Below, in pieces: positions 16,827-25,135 of a stretch of DNA of 64,000 nt. The position numbers and the translations under genes were made by a program. The stretch's first letter is position 1, and each line of letters starts with the position of its first letter. The notes below the pieces were generated by a model. It searched no databases and had not been told where the DNA came from. It worked only from the letters and a program-made list of their open reading frames with translations. This stretch comes from Streptomyces fuscichromogenes (GTDB lineage Bacteria; Actinomycetota; Actinomycetes; Streptomycetales; Streptomycetaceae), in NCBI RefSeq assembly GCF_014645815.1, contig NZ_BMML01000013.1:124001-188000 (forward strand), read 5' to 3'.

Positions 16827-18965
16827 ATGACTGCCATCACACCGCTCGTGCCCATGACCCCGGACGAGGTGTCGTCCTTCGCCCAGAGCGTGCGCGGGAC
16901 ACTCACCCGCCACTGGCCCGGCCCCACCGCGGCCCCCGAGGCCGATCTCCTCAAGCTCTGGCAGTCTGCCGCCGAGCAGGGCTGGCTGGAGCTGGGCGCC
17001 GCGGGAGCACTGGCCGCCGCTGCCGCCGCCGTACGCGAACTCGGCCGGGCGGCCTGCCCGTTGCCCCTGATGGACGCCTTCGTGGCCACCCGCCTCCTCG
17101 CCCACGACGAGGCCCTGGTCGACGGCATCGGCCGCGGCGAGGTGCGCGTCATCGCCTCTGTCGGCGACGGCACCGAGCAGCGGCTCCGGCATCTGGACGC
17201 GGCACGGCAGGCCACCCACCTGCTCACCTTCCCCGCGACCGGCGGCACCGCGGTGCTGCGCCCCGTGACCCGGGCGGACGAGACGGCCGGCCTCGCCGTC
17301 CCGGCCTGGTCCACGGTGACGCCGGGCGAGCCGACGGCCACCGTGGAGATCGACGCGAGCACCGCCGACGAGGCCGTGGTCCTGCTCCGCCTCCAGTTGG
17401 CCGTCCGGGCCCTGGCGGCAGCCGAGCGCTCCCACGAGATGGCCGTCGAACACGCCACGCAGCGTCGCCAGTTCGGCAAGGTCATCGGTTCCTTCGGCGC
17501 CGTCCAGCAGCGCACCGCCACCTGCCAGATCGACGTCGGCGCGGGCAACCTGCTGATCGCCGACGCCGTCCGGGCGCTGGAGCACGGCCTGCCCGACCGG
17601 CTGCTCGCCGCCGAGATCGCCGTCGAGCACGCCCGGGCCGCCGCTCCCCGCGTGCAGTTCGGGGCCCACCACACCCTCGCGGCCATCGGCTACTTCGAGG
17701 AGCACGACGCCCCCTGGCTGTTCCGCCGCGTCCACGCCGACACCGCCCGCCTGCGGACGCTGTCCCGCGCCGCCGGCGACGTGGCCGACACCCTGGTCGA
17801 GGGCACCGGTTCACTGCCGACGGGCGACCTCGGCGAGACGGGCGAGGCGTTCCGCACCGAGGTGCGCGCTCTCCTCGACGCGCACGCCGACCTGCTCGGC
17901 CGCATCGAGATGGGCGAGGACGCGGAGCTGACCCGAGCGGTCGCGGAGCACGGCTGGCTCGGCTTCACCTGGCCCGCGGCGGCGGGCGGCCGCAGCGCCT
18001 CGCTGGCCGAGCAGGTCGTCCTCAACGAGGAGGCCGTCTACCGACGGGCCCCCATCACCAAGGCGCTCGGCGCCGTCACCCTGCTCGGCGACTCGATCCT
18101 CAAGCACGGCACCCCGGAGCAGCAGGAACGGTTCCTGCCGCTGATCCGTCAGGGACAGCTGGCCTTCTGCCTCGGCTACAGCGAGCCGGAGGCCGGTTCC
18201 GACCTCGCCTCGCTGCGCACCCACGCGGTCCGCGACGGCGACTCCTGGGTGATCAACGGGCAGAAGCTGTGGACGAGCGGCGGCCACGAGTCGGAGTGGG
18301 TCTGGCTGGCGGTGCGGACCGACCCGGACGCCACGCCCCGGCACGCGGGCATCACCGTGTTCCTCGTCCCCATGGACACGCCCGGCATCGTCGTGCAGCA
18401 GCATCGGGCGCTGTCCGGCGAGATCGCCTGCACCGTCTTCTACGACGACGTCCGGGTCCCCGACAGCCTGCGCGTGGGTGAGGTGAACGGCGGCTGGAAG
18501 GTCATCACCGACGCCCTCGCGGGTGAGCGGATCGCCATGGGCAACATCGCCGCCGCCCTGCACCGCCAGCTCGACGACCTGCTGGCGCTCGTCCGGGAGG
18601 ACCCGGGTGCCTCCGTCGGTCCGCGCGGTTCCCATGCCCGTGCCCTGCTGACGGAACTGGCCGTCGGCGTACAGGCCACCCGTGCCCTGGTGGCCGCCGC
18701 GATCCGGGCCACCGCCGAGGACACCGGCGCACGCCTCGCGGCCCCGATGGCCGGCGTCCTCGGCGGTGAACTCGCCGAACGGTTCGGCGAGGCCGTCCTG
18801 GACATCCTCGGCCCCGCCGCCGCGCTGTCGGCGTCGGTGCCCGGGGTGCCTGGCGGCGGGGCCTTCGAGTACGGCCTGCGCCTTTCCATCATGTACGTCG
18901 TCGGCGGCGGCACGAACGACATCCAGCGCGGCCTGATCGCCCGGAGCCTGGGCCTGCCCCGCTGA
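16827..18965 (+). CDS. Fused two-domain acyl-CoA dehydrogenase
   Basis: A 712-residue protein made of two acyl-CoA dehydrogenase units. Residues about 1-338 form a shortened, divergent unit that keeps the FAD-contacting motif RRQFGKVIGSFGAVQQ but lacks the ACAD signature. Residues about 345-712 are the complete catalytic unit with GYSEPEAGSDLASL, ITDALAGERIAMGNIA and the C-terminal GGGTNDIQRGLIARSLG. In actinobacterial steroid catabolism such pairs are separate genes making alpha2beta2 enzymes (FadE26/27, FadE28/29 type); here they are one polypeptide. It would introduce the alpha-beta double bond for the fused hydratases. ATG 16827 follows GAGG and fits the family start. It is last in the operon and followed by a strong terminator. 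Confidence 0.92.
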   Translation: MTAITPLVPMTPDEVSSFAQSVRGTLTRHWPGPTAAPEADLLKLWQSAAEQGWLELGAAGALAAAAAAVRELGRAACPLPLMDAFVATRLLAHDEALVDGIGRGEVRVIASVGDGTEQRLRHLDAARQATHLLTFPATGGTAVLRPVTRADETAGLAVPAWSTVTPGEPTATVEIDASTADEAVVLLRLQLAVRALAAAERSHEMAVEHATQRRQFGKVIGSFGAVQQRTATCQIDVGAGNLLIADAVRALEHGLPDRLLAAEIAVEHARAAAPRVQFGAHHTLAAIGYFEEHDAPWLFRRVHADTARLRTLSRAAGDVADTLVEGTGSLPTGDLGETGEAFRTEVRALLDAHADLLGRIEMGEDAELTRAVAEHGWLGFTWPAAAGGRSASLAEQVVLNEEAVYRRAPITKALGAVTLLGDSILKHGTPEQQERFLPLIRQGQLAFCLGYSEPEAGSDLASLRTHAVRDGDSWVINGQKLWTSGGHESEWVWLAVRTDPDATPRHAGITVFLVPMDTPGIVVQQHRALSGEIACTVFYDDVRVPDSLRVGEVNGGWKVITDALAGERIAMGNIAAALHRQLDDLLALVREDPGASVGPRGSHARALLTELAVGVQATRALVAAAIRATAEDTGARLAAPMAGVLGGELAERFGEAVLDILGPAAALSASVPGVPGGGAFEYGLRLSIMYVVGGGTNDIQRGLIARSLGLPR

Positions 18966-19031
18966 TCGTCCGGCGGCTCCGCTCAGGAGCCGTCCCGCTC
19001 TGTTCGCCGTCGAGGGCACCGGAACTCCCAC

Positions 19032-19081
19032 GGCTCCCGCCCCGCCCGTGCGCCGTCGGCCTCACAGGCGGGGCGGGAGCC
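19032..19081. terminator. Strong hairpin between convergent genes
   Basis: A perfect 15-bp inverted repeat: GGCTCCCGCCCCGCC (19032-19046) and its complement (19067-19081) with a 20-nt loop. It sits 5 bp from the end of the convergent glycoside hydrolase gene and 66 bp after the acyl-CoA dehydrogenase stop, and can serve both. Confidence 0.8.
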
Positions 19082-19086
19082 GTCCG

Positions 19087-20655
19087 CTATGCCGGACTCC
19101 CGGGCTTGTCCGGTGCCCAGGCCGTGTTGCAAATGAAGACACGCGGGGCTCCTCCGGCGTCGGGTAGGACGAGGTCCCCTTCCTGCCGGTGGCCCGTGCC
19201 GGTGATCTCGCCGGTGCGGGGGTCGTAGACGCGGTAGGGGCGGGGTACGGCGTGATCGGTGTCGGGGTGGATTCTCAGCGGGCCCCCGCGCTCGGCGTAG
19301 GTCACGTAGAGCAGGCCGGGCACGGACAGGCCGCGTGGCGCGAAGGTGAGTTGCCAGTCAGGGGTCATGTCCGCCAGGGGCAGTCCCGCCAGGATGTGGG
19401 CGATCATGCCGACGTGGTGTGATCCCGCGAAGTCCAGTGCCTCACGCCAGCCGGTGTCCGGGGCGAGGAAGAACGGCTGGTGGCCGGGTTCGGCCGGGTG
19501 CAGGCGCCACTGCCACAGGCCGGCGGCGCCGTAGACCACTCCCATCGTGCCGCCGGCACAGAGGTTGGACCAGGCCTCGTGGCCCTGCCACCAGCCCTCG
19601 GCTCTGCCGTGCTCCCCGGTGTTCTCGTAGGTCGGCTCGCCGTTGGCGACCGCCTTGGCCGGAAGATTGCGCCACATGTCGGCGACCCGCTCGGGGACGT
19701 GCTCACCGCGATGGCCGGTCTGGCACCACTGGAAGTCCAGCCAGGGCGCGTCCTGGTGGGCGTCGTTGCGGGAGTGCGGACGGTAGTGGACACCGGTCGG
19801 CTGCCCGTACGCGTCCCACTCCTCGATCTCGCGACCGCCCGCCGCGATCTGCGGCTCGCTGCCGCTGCCGTCCGCGCCCACCAGCCAGACGGCCGGGGCG
19901 GCACCGTAGCGGGCCACCAGGTAACGGCAGTAGCGCCCGTACTCGTCGGACGGAACGGCCGCGCCGGCCGCGCGCAGCCCCTTCCAGCCGAAGCCCTGGA
20001 AGACCGGCTGCAGCACCGGAACGATCCCGTGTTCCAGCAGCATGGCGTGCAGGCGGTCGAAGTACCGGAAGTAGGACGGACGCAGGCGGTCGAGGTGACC
20101 GTCCGGCAGATCCTCGAAGGCGACGTCGAAGCCCTCGTCAGCGGTTCGGTCCCGGGGACCGCGGGCGTCCATGTCGGGCTGGAGACTCATCAGCAGCACG
20201 GCGTTGAAGCCCTTGGCCGCGCGGTCGGCGGCGTAGACGCGTACGGCGTCCTCCGTGGCCCGCCAGGGAAGGGCCCAGGCGGTGTCCGCGACGAGCAGTG
20301 CGGGCGTGCCGTCGGCGTGCACCAGGTTCCGTCCGCCCGGGGACATCCGCCAGAAGCCGTGGCGCAGGAAGGGGTTCGGGGAGTCGGCGGCCCGCGGCCG
20401 GACGTCGAGTTCACCCGTCACGGCGTGCAGCCCCGGGTCCGCGACGGAGCTGTGGGTACGCCAGGTCCAGCGTCCGCCGGACGGAGGTGCGAAGCGGACC
20501 TTCCAGACCCTTTCGCCGTCCCAGAAGGCCGGGCGACGCACGGTGGTCCCCGCGTCGTCGGTGAAGTCGGCCCAGACCTCCACGTCGGTGTAGGGGTTGG
20601 CGTAGGCGCCCTCTGCTCCGAGCACGAACTCGGCCTGCTGCCACGCGACGGTCAA
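19087..20655 (-). CDS. DUF5060/DUF4038 glycoside hydrolase (GH140-like)
   Basis: A 522-residue protein without an obvious signal peptide, so probably cytoplasmic. Residues about 1-85 match the DUF5060 beta-sandwich (YTDVEVWADFTDD, WKVRFAPPSGGRWTW). Residues about 95-420 match the DUF4038 TIM-barrel of apiosidase-like (GH140) enzymes: LLVADTAWALPWRAT, KGFNAVLLMSLQP, VWLVGADGSGS and NGEPTYENTGEHG, which carries candidate catalytic acids. The C-terminal part (about 430-522) matches the collagen-binding-like/DUF5605 end. I chose TTG 20655 with AAGGGA upstream; the frame stays open to 20937 but those codons are not family-like. A LacI-type operator lies 135 bp upstream. Likely an intracellular exo-glycosidase on plant-derived oligosaccharides. 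Confidence 0.85.
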   Translation of the reverse strand: MTVAWQQAEFVLGAEGAYANPYTDVEVWADFTDDAGTTVRRPAFWDGERVWKVRFAPPSGGRWTWRTHSSVADPGLHAVTGELDVRPRAADSPNPFLRHGFWRMSPGGRNLVHADGTPALLVADTAWALPWRATEDAVRVYAADRAAKGFNAVLLMSLQPDMDARGPRDRTADEGFDVAFEDLPDGHLDRLRPSYFRYFDRLHAMLLEHGIVPVLQPVFQGFGWKGLRAAGAAVPSDEYGRYCRYLVARYGAAPAVWLVGADGSGSEPQIAAGGREIEEWDAYGQPTGVHYRPHSRNDAHQDAPWLDFQWCQTGHRGEHVPERVADMWRNLPAKAVANGEPTYENTGEHGRAEGWWQGHEAWSNLCAGGTMGVVYGAAGLWQWRLHPAEPGHQPFFLAPDTGWREALDFAGSHHVGMIAHILAGLPLADMTPDWQLTFAPRGLSVPGLLYVTYAERGGPLRIHPDTDHAVPRPYRVYDPRTGEITGTGHRQEGDLVLPDAGGAPRVFICNTAWAPDKPGSPA

Positions 20656-21363
20656 CGCGATGTCCCTTCGACAAGTCCGCACCCGACGGCCGGGGTTCGT
20701 CGTGCGCCGGGGCCACGACCGCTGCGGACAGAGGTCGCCGGGCCCTCCCGCTTGAGCCGCCCACCGGAGCCGACGTACCCCACTAAAGCAGAAAGCGTTT
20801 ACTATGGCGACAATGACGACTGTTTCGGTCGACGGGTCTGACTTCGCAGCAAAAACCCGGACGGATCCCGGAGCGGGCGCGTCCCTCGCCGACAGGTCGT
20901 CGTTGCGGAGGGCCACTGCCGAGGTGACAATACGCATGCCCCATGCTGGTGCGCCGGGTCACAGCAACAAGGCGGGGCCCGGTCTTCTTCGCGCGACCTG
21001 AGACGACCGGCATGGCGGCCGGGCCGCAGATCACGGGCGGGGGCCGAGTCCGCCCAGATCCGGGTGACCTGCGGGTGAGAGAGCCACAGGCGCCAGAGGA
21101 AGATCCCTGGCCATACCTCGGAACGGACGTCGTCGCCGGACCATGGTCATCGCAGCGAGGCCAGGCGTGCCGGCCGCGAGGCGAGTGCTGTCTGGGCCGG
21201 TGTCGGATGCGACTCCACCGCACCCGGCACCGACACGCCACACATCCCCTGACCGCCTACGCCCAGCGGACCGCCACAGTCGCGGAAACAAGAAGGCGTC
21301 GCCGATGACGAGCGGAGGAAGCCCGCACTTCGGCCTGAGACGCCCCCAGGCACAGGTGTCGCG
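20656..21363. other. Gene-poor 700-bp segment
   Basis: It contains the promoter side of the glycoside hydrolase (LacI-type site at 20790-20803) and then about 550 bp where both strands have short open frames with no recognisable domain or ribosome binding site. No gene is called. It may be a relic of lost sugar-uptake or LacI-regulator genes, which usually accompany such hydrolases. Confidence 0.6.
20790..20803. promoter_or_regulatory. LacI-family-like operator
   Basis: AGAAAGCGTTTACT has the AA-x-CG-x-TT core of LacI/CcpA-family operators. It lies upstream of the glycoside hydrolase start, in an unusually AT-rich patch. No LacI-family gene is present in the window. Confidence 0.5.
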
Positions 21364-21783
21364 CTAGAGAACCGACTCGATCGTGTCGTGGACGTGGTTC
21401 CAGTCGATGTTCACCGTTCGCTCGTCGAGCCGCCATTCGCCGTCCCGGCGGCTGTACACGTCGTTGTAGCGGATGGCGGAGACCCGCACCTTGCCGTCCT
21501 TGAGGTGGTGGGCGAGGACATAGATATCGCCGGTGGCGGCGTCGCCGCTTTCGCCGACCTCGAAGCGGGAGTTGCCGATGAAGTGGAGGGTCTTGTCGAA
21601 CCCCGCCTGCAGATCGATGAGCTTGCCCAGCTCCTCGTGGCCCTTGGCGACGAAGTCGATGGACGGGACGATCAGCTTCCCGTCGGGGTGGAACGCCGAC
21701 AGCATCAGGTCACGGTCCAGCTGGTCGGTGCCCGCGGCGTTACGGGTACAGACGGCCATCAGTTCAGATTGGACAGAGCTCAT
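21364..21783 (-). CDS. SnoaL-like / NTF2-fold protein
   Basis: A 139-residue NTF2-fold protein of the SnoaL_4 kind: an N-terminal helix (MAVCTRNAAGTDQLDRDLMLSAFHPDG), His-containing strands (TLHFIGNSRFEV, IYVLAHHLKDGK) and RYNDVYSRRDGEWRLDERTVNIDWNH split over the C-terminal half. Such proteins act as small ligand-binding or isomerase/dehydratase enzymes. It is divergent from a TetR gene with a paired operator in between, so it is very probably repressed by that TetR protein. The same operator precedes the LLM flavin oxidoreductase at 43866, suggesting a shared substrate. The function is not otherwise readable. Confidence 0.85.
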   Translation of the reverse strand: MSSVQSELMAVCTRNAAGTDQLDRDLMLSAFHPDGKLIVPSIDFVAKGHEELGKLIDLQAGFDKTLHFIGNSRFEVGESGDAATGDIYVLAHHLKDGKVRVSAIRYNDVYSRRDGEWRLDERTVNIDWNHVHDTIESVL

Positions 21784-21806
21784 GATTCGGTCCTTTCGGC
21801 GGCAGA

Positions 21807-21864
21807 TAAACGGGGGATTATCCGGTTGACTCGATGCTACCCTACCCGGAGGATTCCCCGTTTA
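21807..21864. promoter_or_regulatory. Paired TetR operator, copy 1
   Basis: Two inverted 19-bp half-sites: TAAACGGGGGATTATCCGG (21807-21825) and the complement of TAAACGGGGAATCCTCCGG (21846-21864), 16 of 19 positions equal, centres 39 bp apart. They span the whole divergent SnoaL-like/TetR promoter region; TTGACT (21826-21831) lies between them. A near copy is at 43791-43850. Confidence 0.75.
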
Positions 21865-21885
21865 GCGAGTGTGAGGTTACGAGCC

Positions 21886-22440
21886 ATGGCCCCCCGGACC
21901 CTGCGCGCGGACGCCCGCCGCAACTACGACCTGCTGGTGGCGGCCGCACGAGATGCCATCTTCGAGTACGGCCCCGACGCCCCACTGGACGACATCGCGC
22001 GGCGCGCGGGCGTGGGCAACGCCACGCTCTACCGGCATTTCCCCACCCGCGACACCCTGCTGGTGGCCGTGTACTCCGCCGAGGTGGACGCGCTCACCGA
22101 CGCCGCCCGCCGACTTCTGGAAACCTCGAAGAACGGCCAGGCACTCAAGGCCTGGATGCGCCTGTTCATCGAGCACCTCACCGCCCGCCGCGGACTGGCC
22201 TCGGCCTCACTCAACACGGCCGGCGAGAGCAAGAACCTCATCTGCCACTGGCACGACCCGCTGGTCGCGACGACGGCCGAACTGCTCGCCGACGCCCGCG
22301 AGCACGGTGCCGCCCGCCCGGACATGAAACCGATGGAACTGCTCATGATGGCCAACACCATCGCGGCTGTCGCCGAGCTCACACCCGACGCCGGCGAACG
22401 CCTCCTCGACATCGCCTTCGACGGCATCACACCGCGCTGA
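21886..22440 (+). CDS. TetR-family transcriptional repressor
   Basis: A 184-residue TetR protein with a complete N-terminal HTH (RNYDLLVAAARDAIFEYG, then DDIARRAGVGNATLYRHFPT) and a ligand-binding domain of about 125 residues. ATG 21886 gives the normal family N-terminus. It is divergent from the SnoaL-like gene, with 19-bp inverted half-sites between them, so autoregulation plus control of that gene is expected. The half-site sequence recurs upstream of the LLM oxidoreductase at 43866, so the regulon probably includes that gene although it is 22 kb away. The ligand is unknown; an oxidoreductase plus SnoaL-like pair would fit a quinone or aromatic inducer, but this is speculation. Confidence 0.9.
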   Translation: MAPRTLRADARRNYDLLVAAARDAIFEYGPDAPLDDIARRAGVGNATLYRHFPTRDTLLVAVYSAEVDALTDAARRLLETSKNGQALKAWMRLFIEHLTARRGLASASLNTAGESKNLICHWHDPLVATTAELLADAREHGAARPDMKPMELLMMANTIAAVAELTPDAGERLLDIAFDGITPR

Positions 22441-22599
22441 CCGGCAAAGGCGAACCTCCAGCCGTCGGATTCACGTGCAAGGCAGGGGTGGCGGCCTTTC
22501 GATCCCGTTGCGGACGCAGATCGACGGCCCCTCACCCGTTCCCGCCGCAGCCGGGTTTATTCCCCGGTTCGGTGGCACCGGTCCTCGGGCCGGAGGAGA

Positions 22600-23022
22600 C
22601 CGGGCCCATGATGAGTCTGGTGCCGAATTTCATGGCCGGCTTCGCGTTCGGGCCGGTCTGGGCCACGAGGTCTTCCTGGTCACCCGTAAGCGGGAGGCAT
22701 ACGTCCACGGCGCGGAACCGCGCCAGGCCGTCCTGACCGGCCGCCGGGAAGGCGGTCGCATGGTCACGGCGCCCGCCGTCGTCATGATCGCGGTGTTCTC
22801 CGGCTTCGCCGGCGCCGATGAGACCATGGTCAAGACGATCGGCTTCGACCTCGCCATCGCCATGGCCGTCCGCTTCGACGCGTTCGTCGTCAGGACGGCC
22901 GTAGTCTGCGCCGTGCCGGCCCTGCTCGACAAGTCCGCCTGGCAACTGCCCACTCGGCTCTACAAAACGCTGCCCCGCGTGGGCGTCGAGGGCGAGGGAC
23001 TCGCTCGTCTCCCGGCACTGCC
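22600..23022 (+). pseudogene. MMPL-family transporter remnant
   Basis: Two frames together resemble the C-terminal transmembrane part of an MMPL/RND lipid exporter. VPNFMAGFAFGPVW (first frame) is followed, after a frame change near 22660, by HEVFLVTRKREAYVHGAEP, RMVTAPAVVMIAVFSGFAG, IGFDLAIAMAVRFDAFVVR and SAWQLPTRLYKTLP. These correspond to the family segments normally reading YEVFLVTRMRE, GRVVTAAAVVM and LLDAFVVR. The N-terminal two thirds are absent and the frame is broken, so it is not functional. It lies after the TetR gene on the same strand; TetR genes next to MMPL exporters are common, so the repressor may once have controlled it. Confidence 0.75.
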
Positions 23023-23041
23023 GGCTGAGAGCCGGCAGGGA

Positions 23042-24388
23042 TCAGATGACGCCTTGTGCCGTCATCGCCTCGGCCACCCGTAGGAAGCCCGTGATGTTGG
23101 CACCCACGACGTAGTCATCGGCGTCACCGCCATAGGTCTCGGCAGTGGTGCGGCACTGCGCGTGCACCCGCCTCATGATGGCGGCGAGTCGGTCCTCCGT
23201 CTGTTCGAAGGTCCAGCGGTCGCGGGAGGCGTTCTGCTGCATCTCCAGGGCCGAGGTTGCCACGCCGCCCGCGTTGGCCGCCTTGCCCGGGCCGAAGAGC
23301 ACCCGTGCGTCGCGGAACACCTCGACGGCCTCCGGCGTGCAGGGCATGTTCGCGCCCTCGGACACGGCGAGCACGCCGTTCTTCACGAGCGCCACCGCGT
23401 CCTGCCGGCCGAGCTCGTTCTGGGTCGCACAGGGCAGGACGACCTCGCACGGCACGTCGAACACCGAGCCCCGGGCGGAGAAGCGGGCGGTGGGCCGGGC
23501 CTCGGCATACTCGGCGATCCGGGCCCGGCGTACCTCCTTGACGTCCTTGAGCAATTCGAGGTCGATGCCGTCCTCGTCGACCACGTAGCCGGAGGAGTCC
23601 GAGCAGGCGACCACGGTCCCGCCCAGGGCGTACGCCTTCTCGATGGCGTAGATGGCGACGTTGCCCGAGCCCGAGACCACCGTGCGCCGCTCCTCGAAGG
23701 TCAGGCCACGCGTGGCCAGCATCTCCTGGGCGAAGTACACGGCCCCGTAGCCGGTGGCCTCGGTCCGGGCGTGCGAGCCGCCCCAGCCGACCGGCTTGCC
23801 GGTGAGGACGCCCGCGTCGAAGCGGTTGGTGATCCGCTTGTACTGGCCGAAGAGGTAGCCGATCTCCCGCGCGCCGACTCCGATGTCACCGGCGGGCACA
23901 TCGGTGTTCTCGCCCAGGTGGCGGTGTAGTTCGGTCATGAAGGACTGGCAGAAGCGCATGATCTCGCCGTCCGAGCGGCCCTTGGGGTCGAAGTCCGCGC
24001 CGCCCTTGCCGCCGCCGATGGACATACCGGTCAGCGCGTTCTTGAAGACCTGCTCGAAGCCGAGGAACTTGACGATGCCCAGGTTGACGCTCGGGTGGAA
24101 GCGCAGGCCGCCCTTGTACGGGCCGAGCGCGCTGTTGAACTCCACCCGGAAACCGCGGTTGACCTGGACCGTGCCCCGGTCGTCGACCCAGGGCACGCGG
24201 AACATCAGCTGCCGCTCGGGCTCGCACAGCCGCTCCACGACGCGTGCCTCGGCGTACTCGGGGTGGGCCCTCAGCACCGGGCGGATGGCGGCCAGTACCT
24301 CGTGAGCGGCCTGGTGGAACTCGCTCTCCTGGGGGTCTCTCCGGCGGATGTCCGCGAAGACGGCATCGATATAGGTGCTGACATCCAT
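23042..24388 (-). CDS. gdhA: NADP-specific glutamate dehydrogenase
   Basis: A 448-residue enzyme of the hexameric NADP-dependent class; it interconverts 2-oxoglutarate plus ammonia and glutamate. Motifs include YKGGLRFHPSVN, the catalytic lysine region GGGKGGADFDPKGR, the conserved EIGYLFGQYKR and GWGGSHARTEATGYG, and the Rossmann motif VSGSGNVAIYAIEKA; the Asp-free loop after ACSDSSG suits NADP. Length and motif order are standard and the gene looks intact. ATG 24388 is preferred, with GTG 24394 two codons upstream possible. It is single, flanked by the MMPL remnant and the end of the TetR/aminotransferase unit. It may supply or remove glutamate for the aminotransferase and the oxoprolinase-like genes upstream, though that link is only positional. 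Confidence 0.95.
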   Translation of the reverse strand: MDVSTYIDAVFADIRRRDPQESEFHQAAHEVLAAIRPVLRAHPEYAEARVVERLCEPERQLMFRVPWVDDRGTVQVNRGFRVEFNSALGPYKGGLRFHPSVNLGIVKFLGFEQVFKNALTGMSIGGGKGGADFDPKGRSDGEIMRFCQSFMTELHRHLGENTDVPAGDIGVGAREIGYLFGQYKRITNRFDAGVLTGKPVGWGGSHARTEATGYGAVYFAQEMLATRGLTFEERRTVVSGSGNVAIYAIEKAYALGGTVVACSDSSGYVVDEDGIDLELLKDVKEVRRARIAEYAEARPTARFSARGSVFDVPCEVVLPCATQNELGRQDAVALVKNGVLAVSEGANMPCTPEAVEVFRDARVLFGPGKAANAGGVATSALEMQQNASRDRWTFEQTEDRLAAIMRRVHAQCRTTAETYGGDADDYVVGANITGFLRVAEAMTAQGVI

Positions 24389-24523
24389 GATCACTGGCTC
24401 TCTGTTCGGGGCACCGGGGCAAAGGGGCAGGGGACATCACGCGGCCGCGCGCCTCTCGTCCGAAGATGACGGGAGGACGGGCGCGCGGTCGCGGAATCGG
24501 CAGGGAAAAGTCCCGTGAAGGGG

Positions 24524-25135
24524 CTACCGGCCGGCGGCGGACCAGCCGATGAGTGCTCCGCGCAGTGCGGAGACGAGGTGGCCGGCGGCCTCGTCCTCGG
24601 TGCGGCCGCTCTTGATGAGGTCGAGGATGTCACGCGGGTCGAACAGGACGTTCCACAGGTAGAGCGCCTCGTCTCCGAGGTCTCCGAGGCCGAGGTCCTC
24701 GGTGGTCTGCCGCAGCGGTTCGGCGAGGGCCTCCGCTTGCGGCGCGAGGTAGGCGGTGCTCTCCCGCAGCCGTTCCAGGTAGCCGCGGTGGGAGCGCATC
24801 TGGGCCATGGCGCCGCCGTGTTCGAGGACGAGCGAGACCCAGTGCCGGGACACCGCTTCGAGCCGGACCATGCCCCGGCTGGTCTGGCGTGCGCTGAAGT
24901 CGCGTAGTTCGGTGCCGACTTGTTCGCGGAAGGCGTGCAGGACCTCCTCGACGGAGGAGAAGTGCCGGTAGGCCGTCGCGGTGGACACCTCGGCGTGCTT
25001 GGCGATCTCCGCCAGGCTGACCGGTGTCGGCGAGTTCTCGAACAGGAGCGCGGCGGCCCGGATCAGGTGCCTGCGGTTCCGTTCGGTGTCGCTGCGCATC
25101 GGTCGGCTCCTCGTCGGGTGCGGAACGGGTGTCAT
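24524..25135 (-). CDS. TetR-family transcriptional regulator
   Basis: A 203-residue TetR protein with the N-terminal HTH (RNRRHLIRAAALLFENSP, then SLAEIAKHAEVSTATAYRHF) and an all-helical ligand-binding domain. The ATG at 25135 overlaps the TGA of the aminotransferase gene (ATGA), so it is translationally coupled as third gene of the SDR-aminotransferase-TetR unit; a second in-frame ATG at 25099 is possible. It is the only regulator in 24.5-37.1 kb. Three copies of a 20-bp palindromic sequence lie before its own operon (27169-27188) and in the MFS/RraA intergenic region (31592-31611, 31868-31887), so it is the best candidate to bind all three. Confidence 0.9.
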   Translation of the reverse strand: MTPVPHPTRSRPMRSDTERNRRHLIRAAALLFENSPTPVSLAEIAKHAEVSTATAYRHFSSVEEVLHAFREQVGTELRDFSARQTSRGMVRLEAVSRHWVSLVLEHGGAMAQMRSHRGYLERLRESTAYLAPQAEALAEPLRQTTEDLGLGDLGDEALYLWNVLFDPRDILDLIKSGRTEDEAAGHLVSALRGALIGWSAAGR

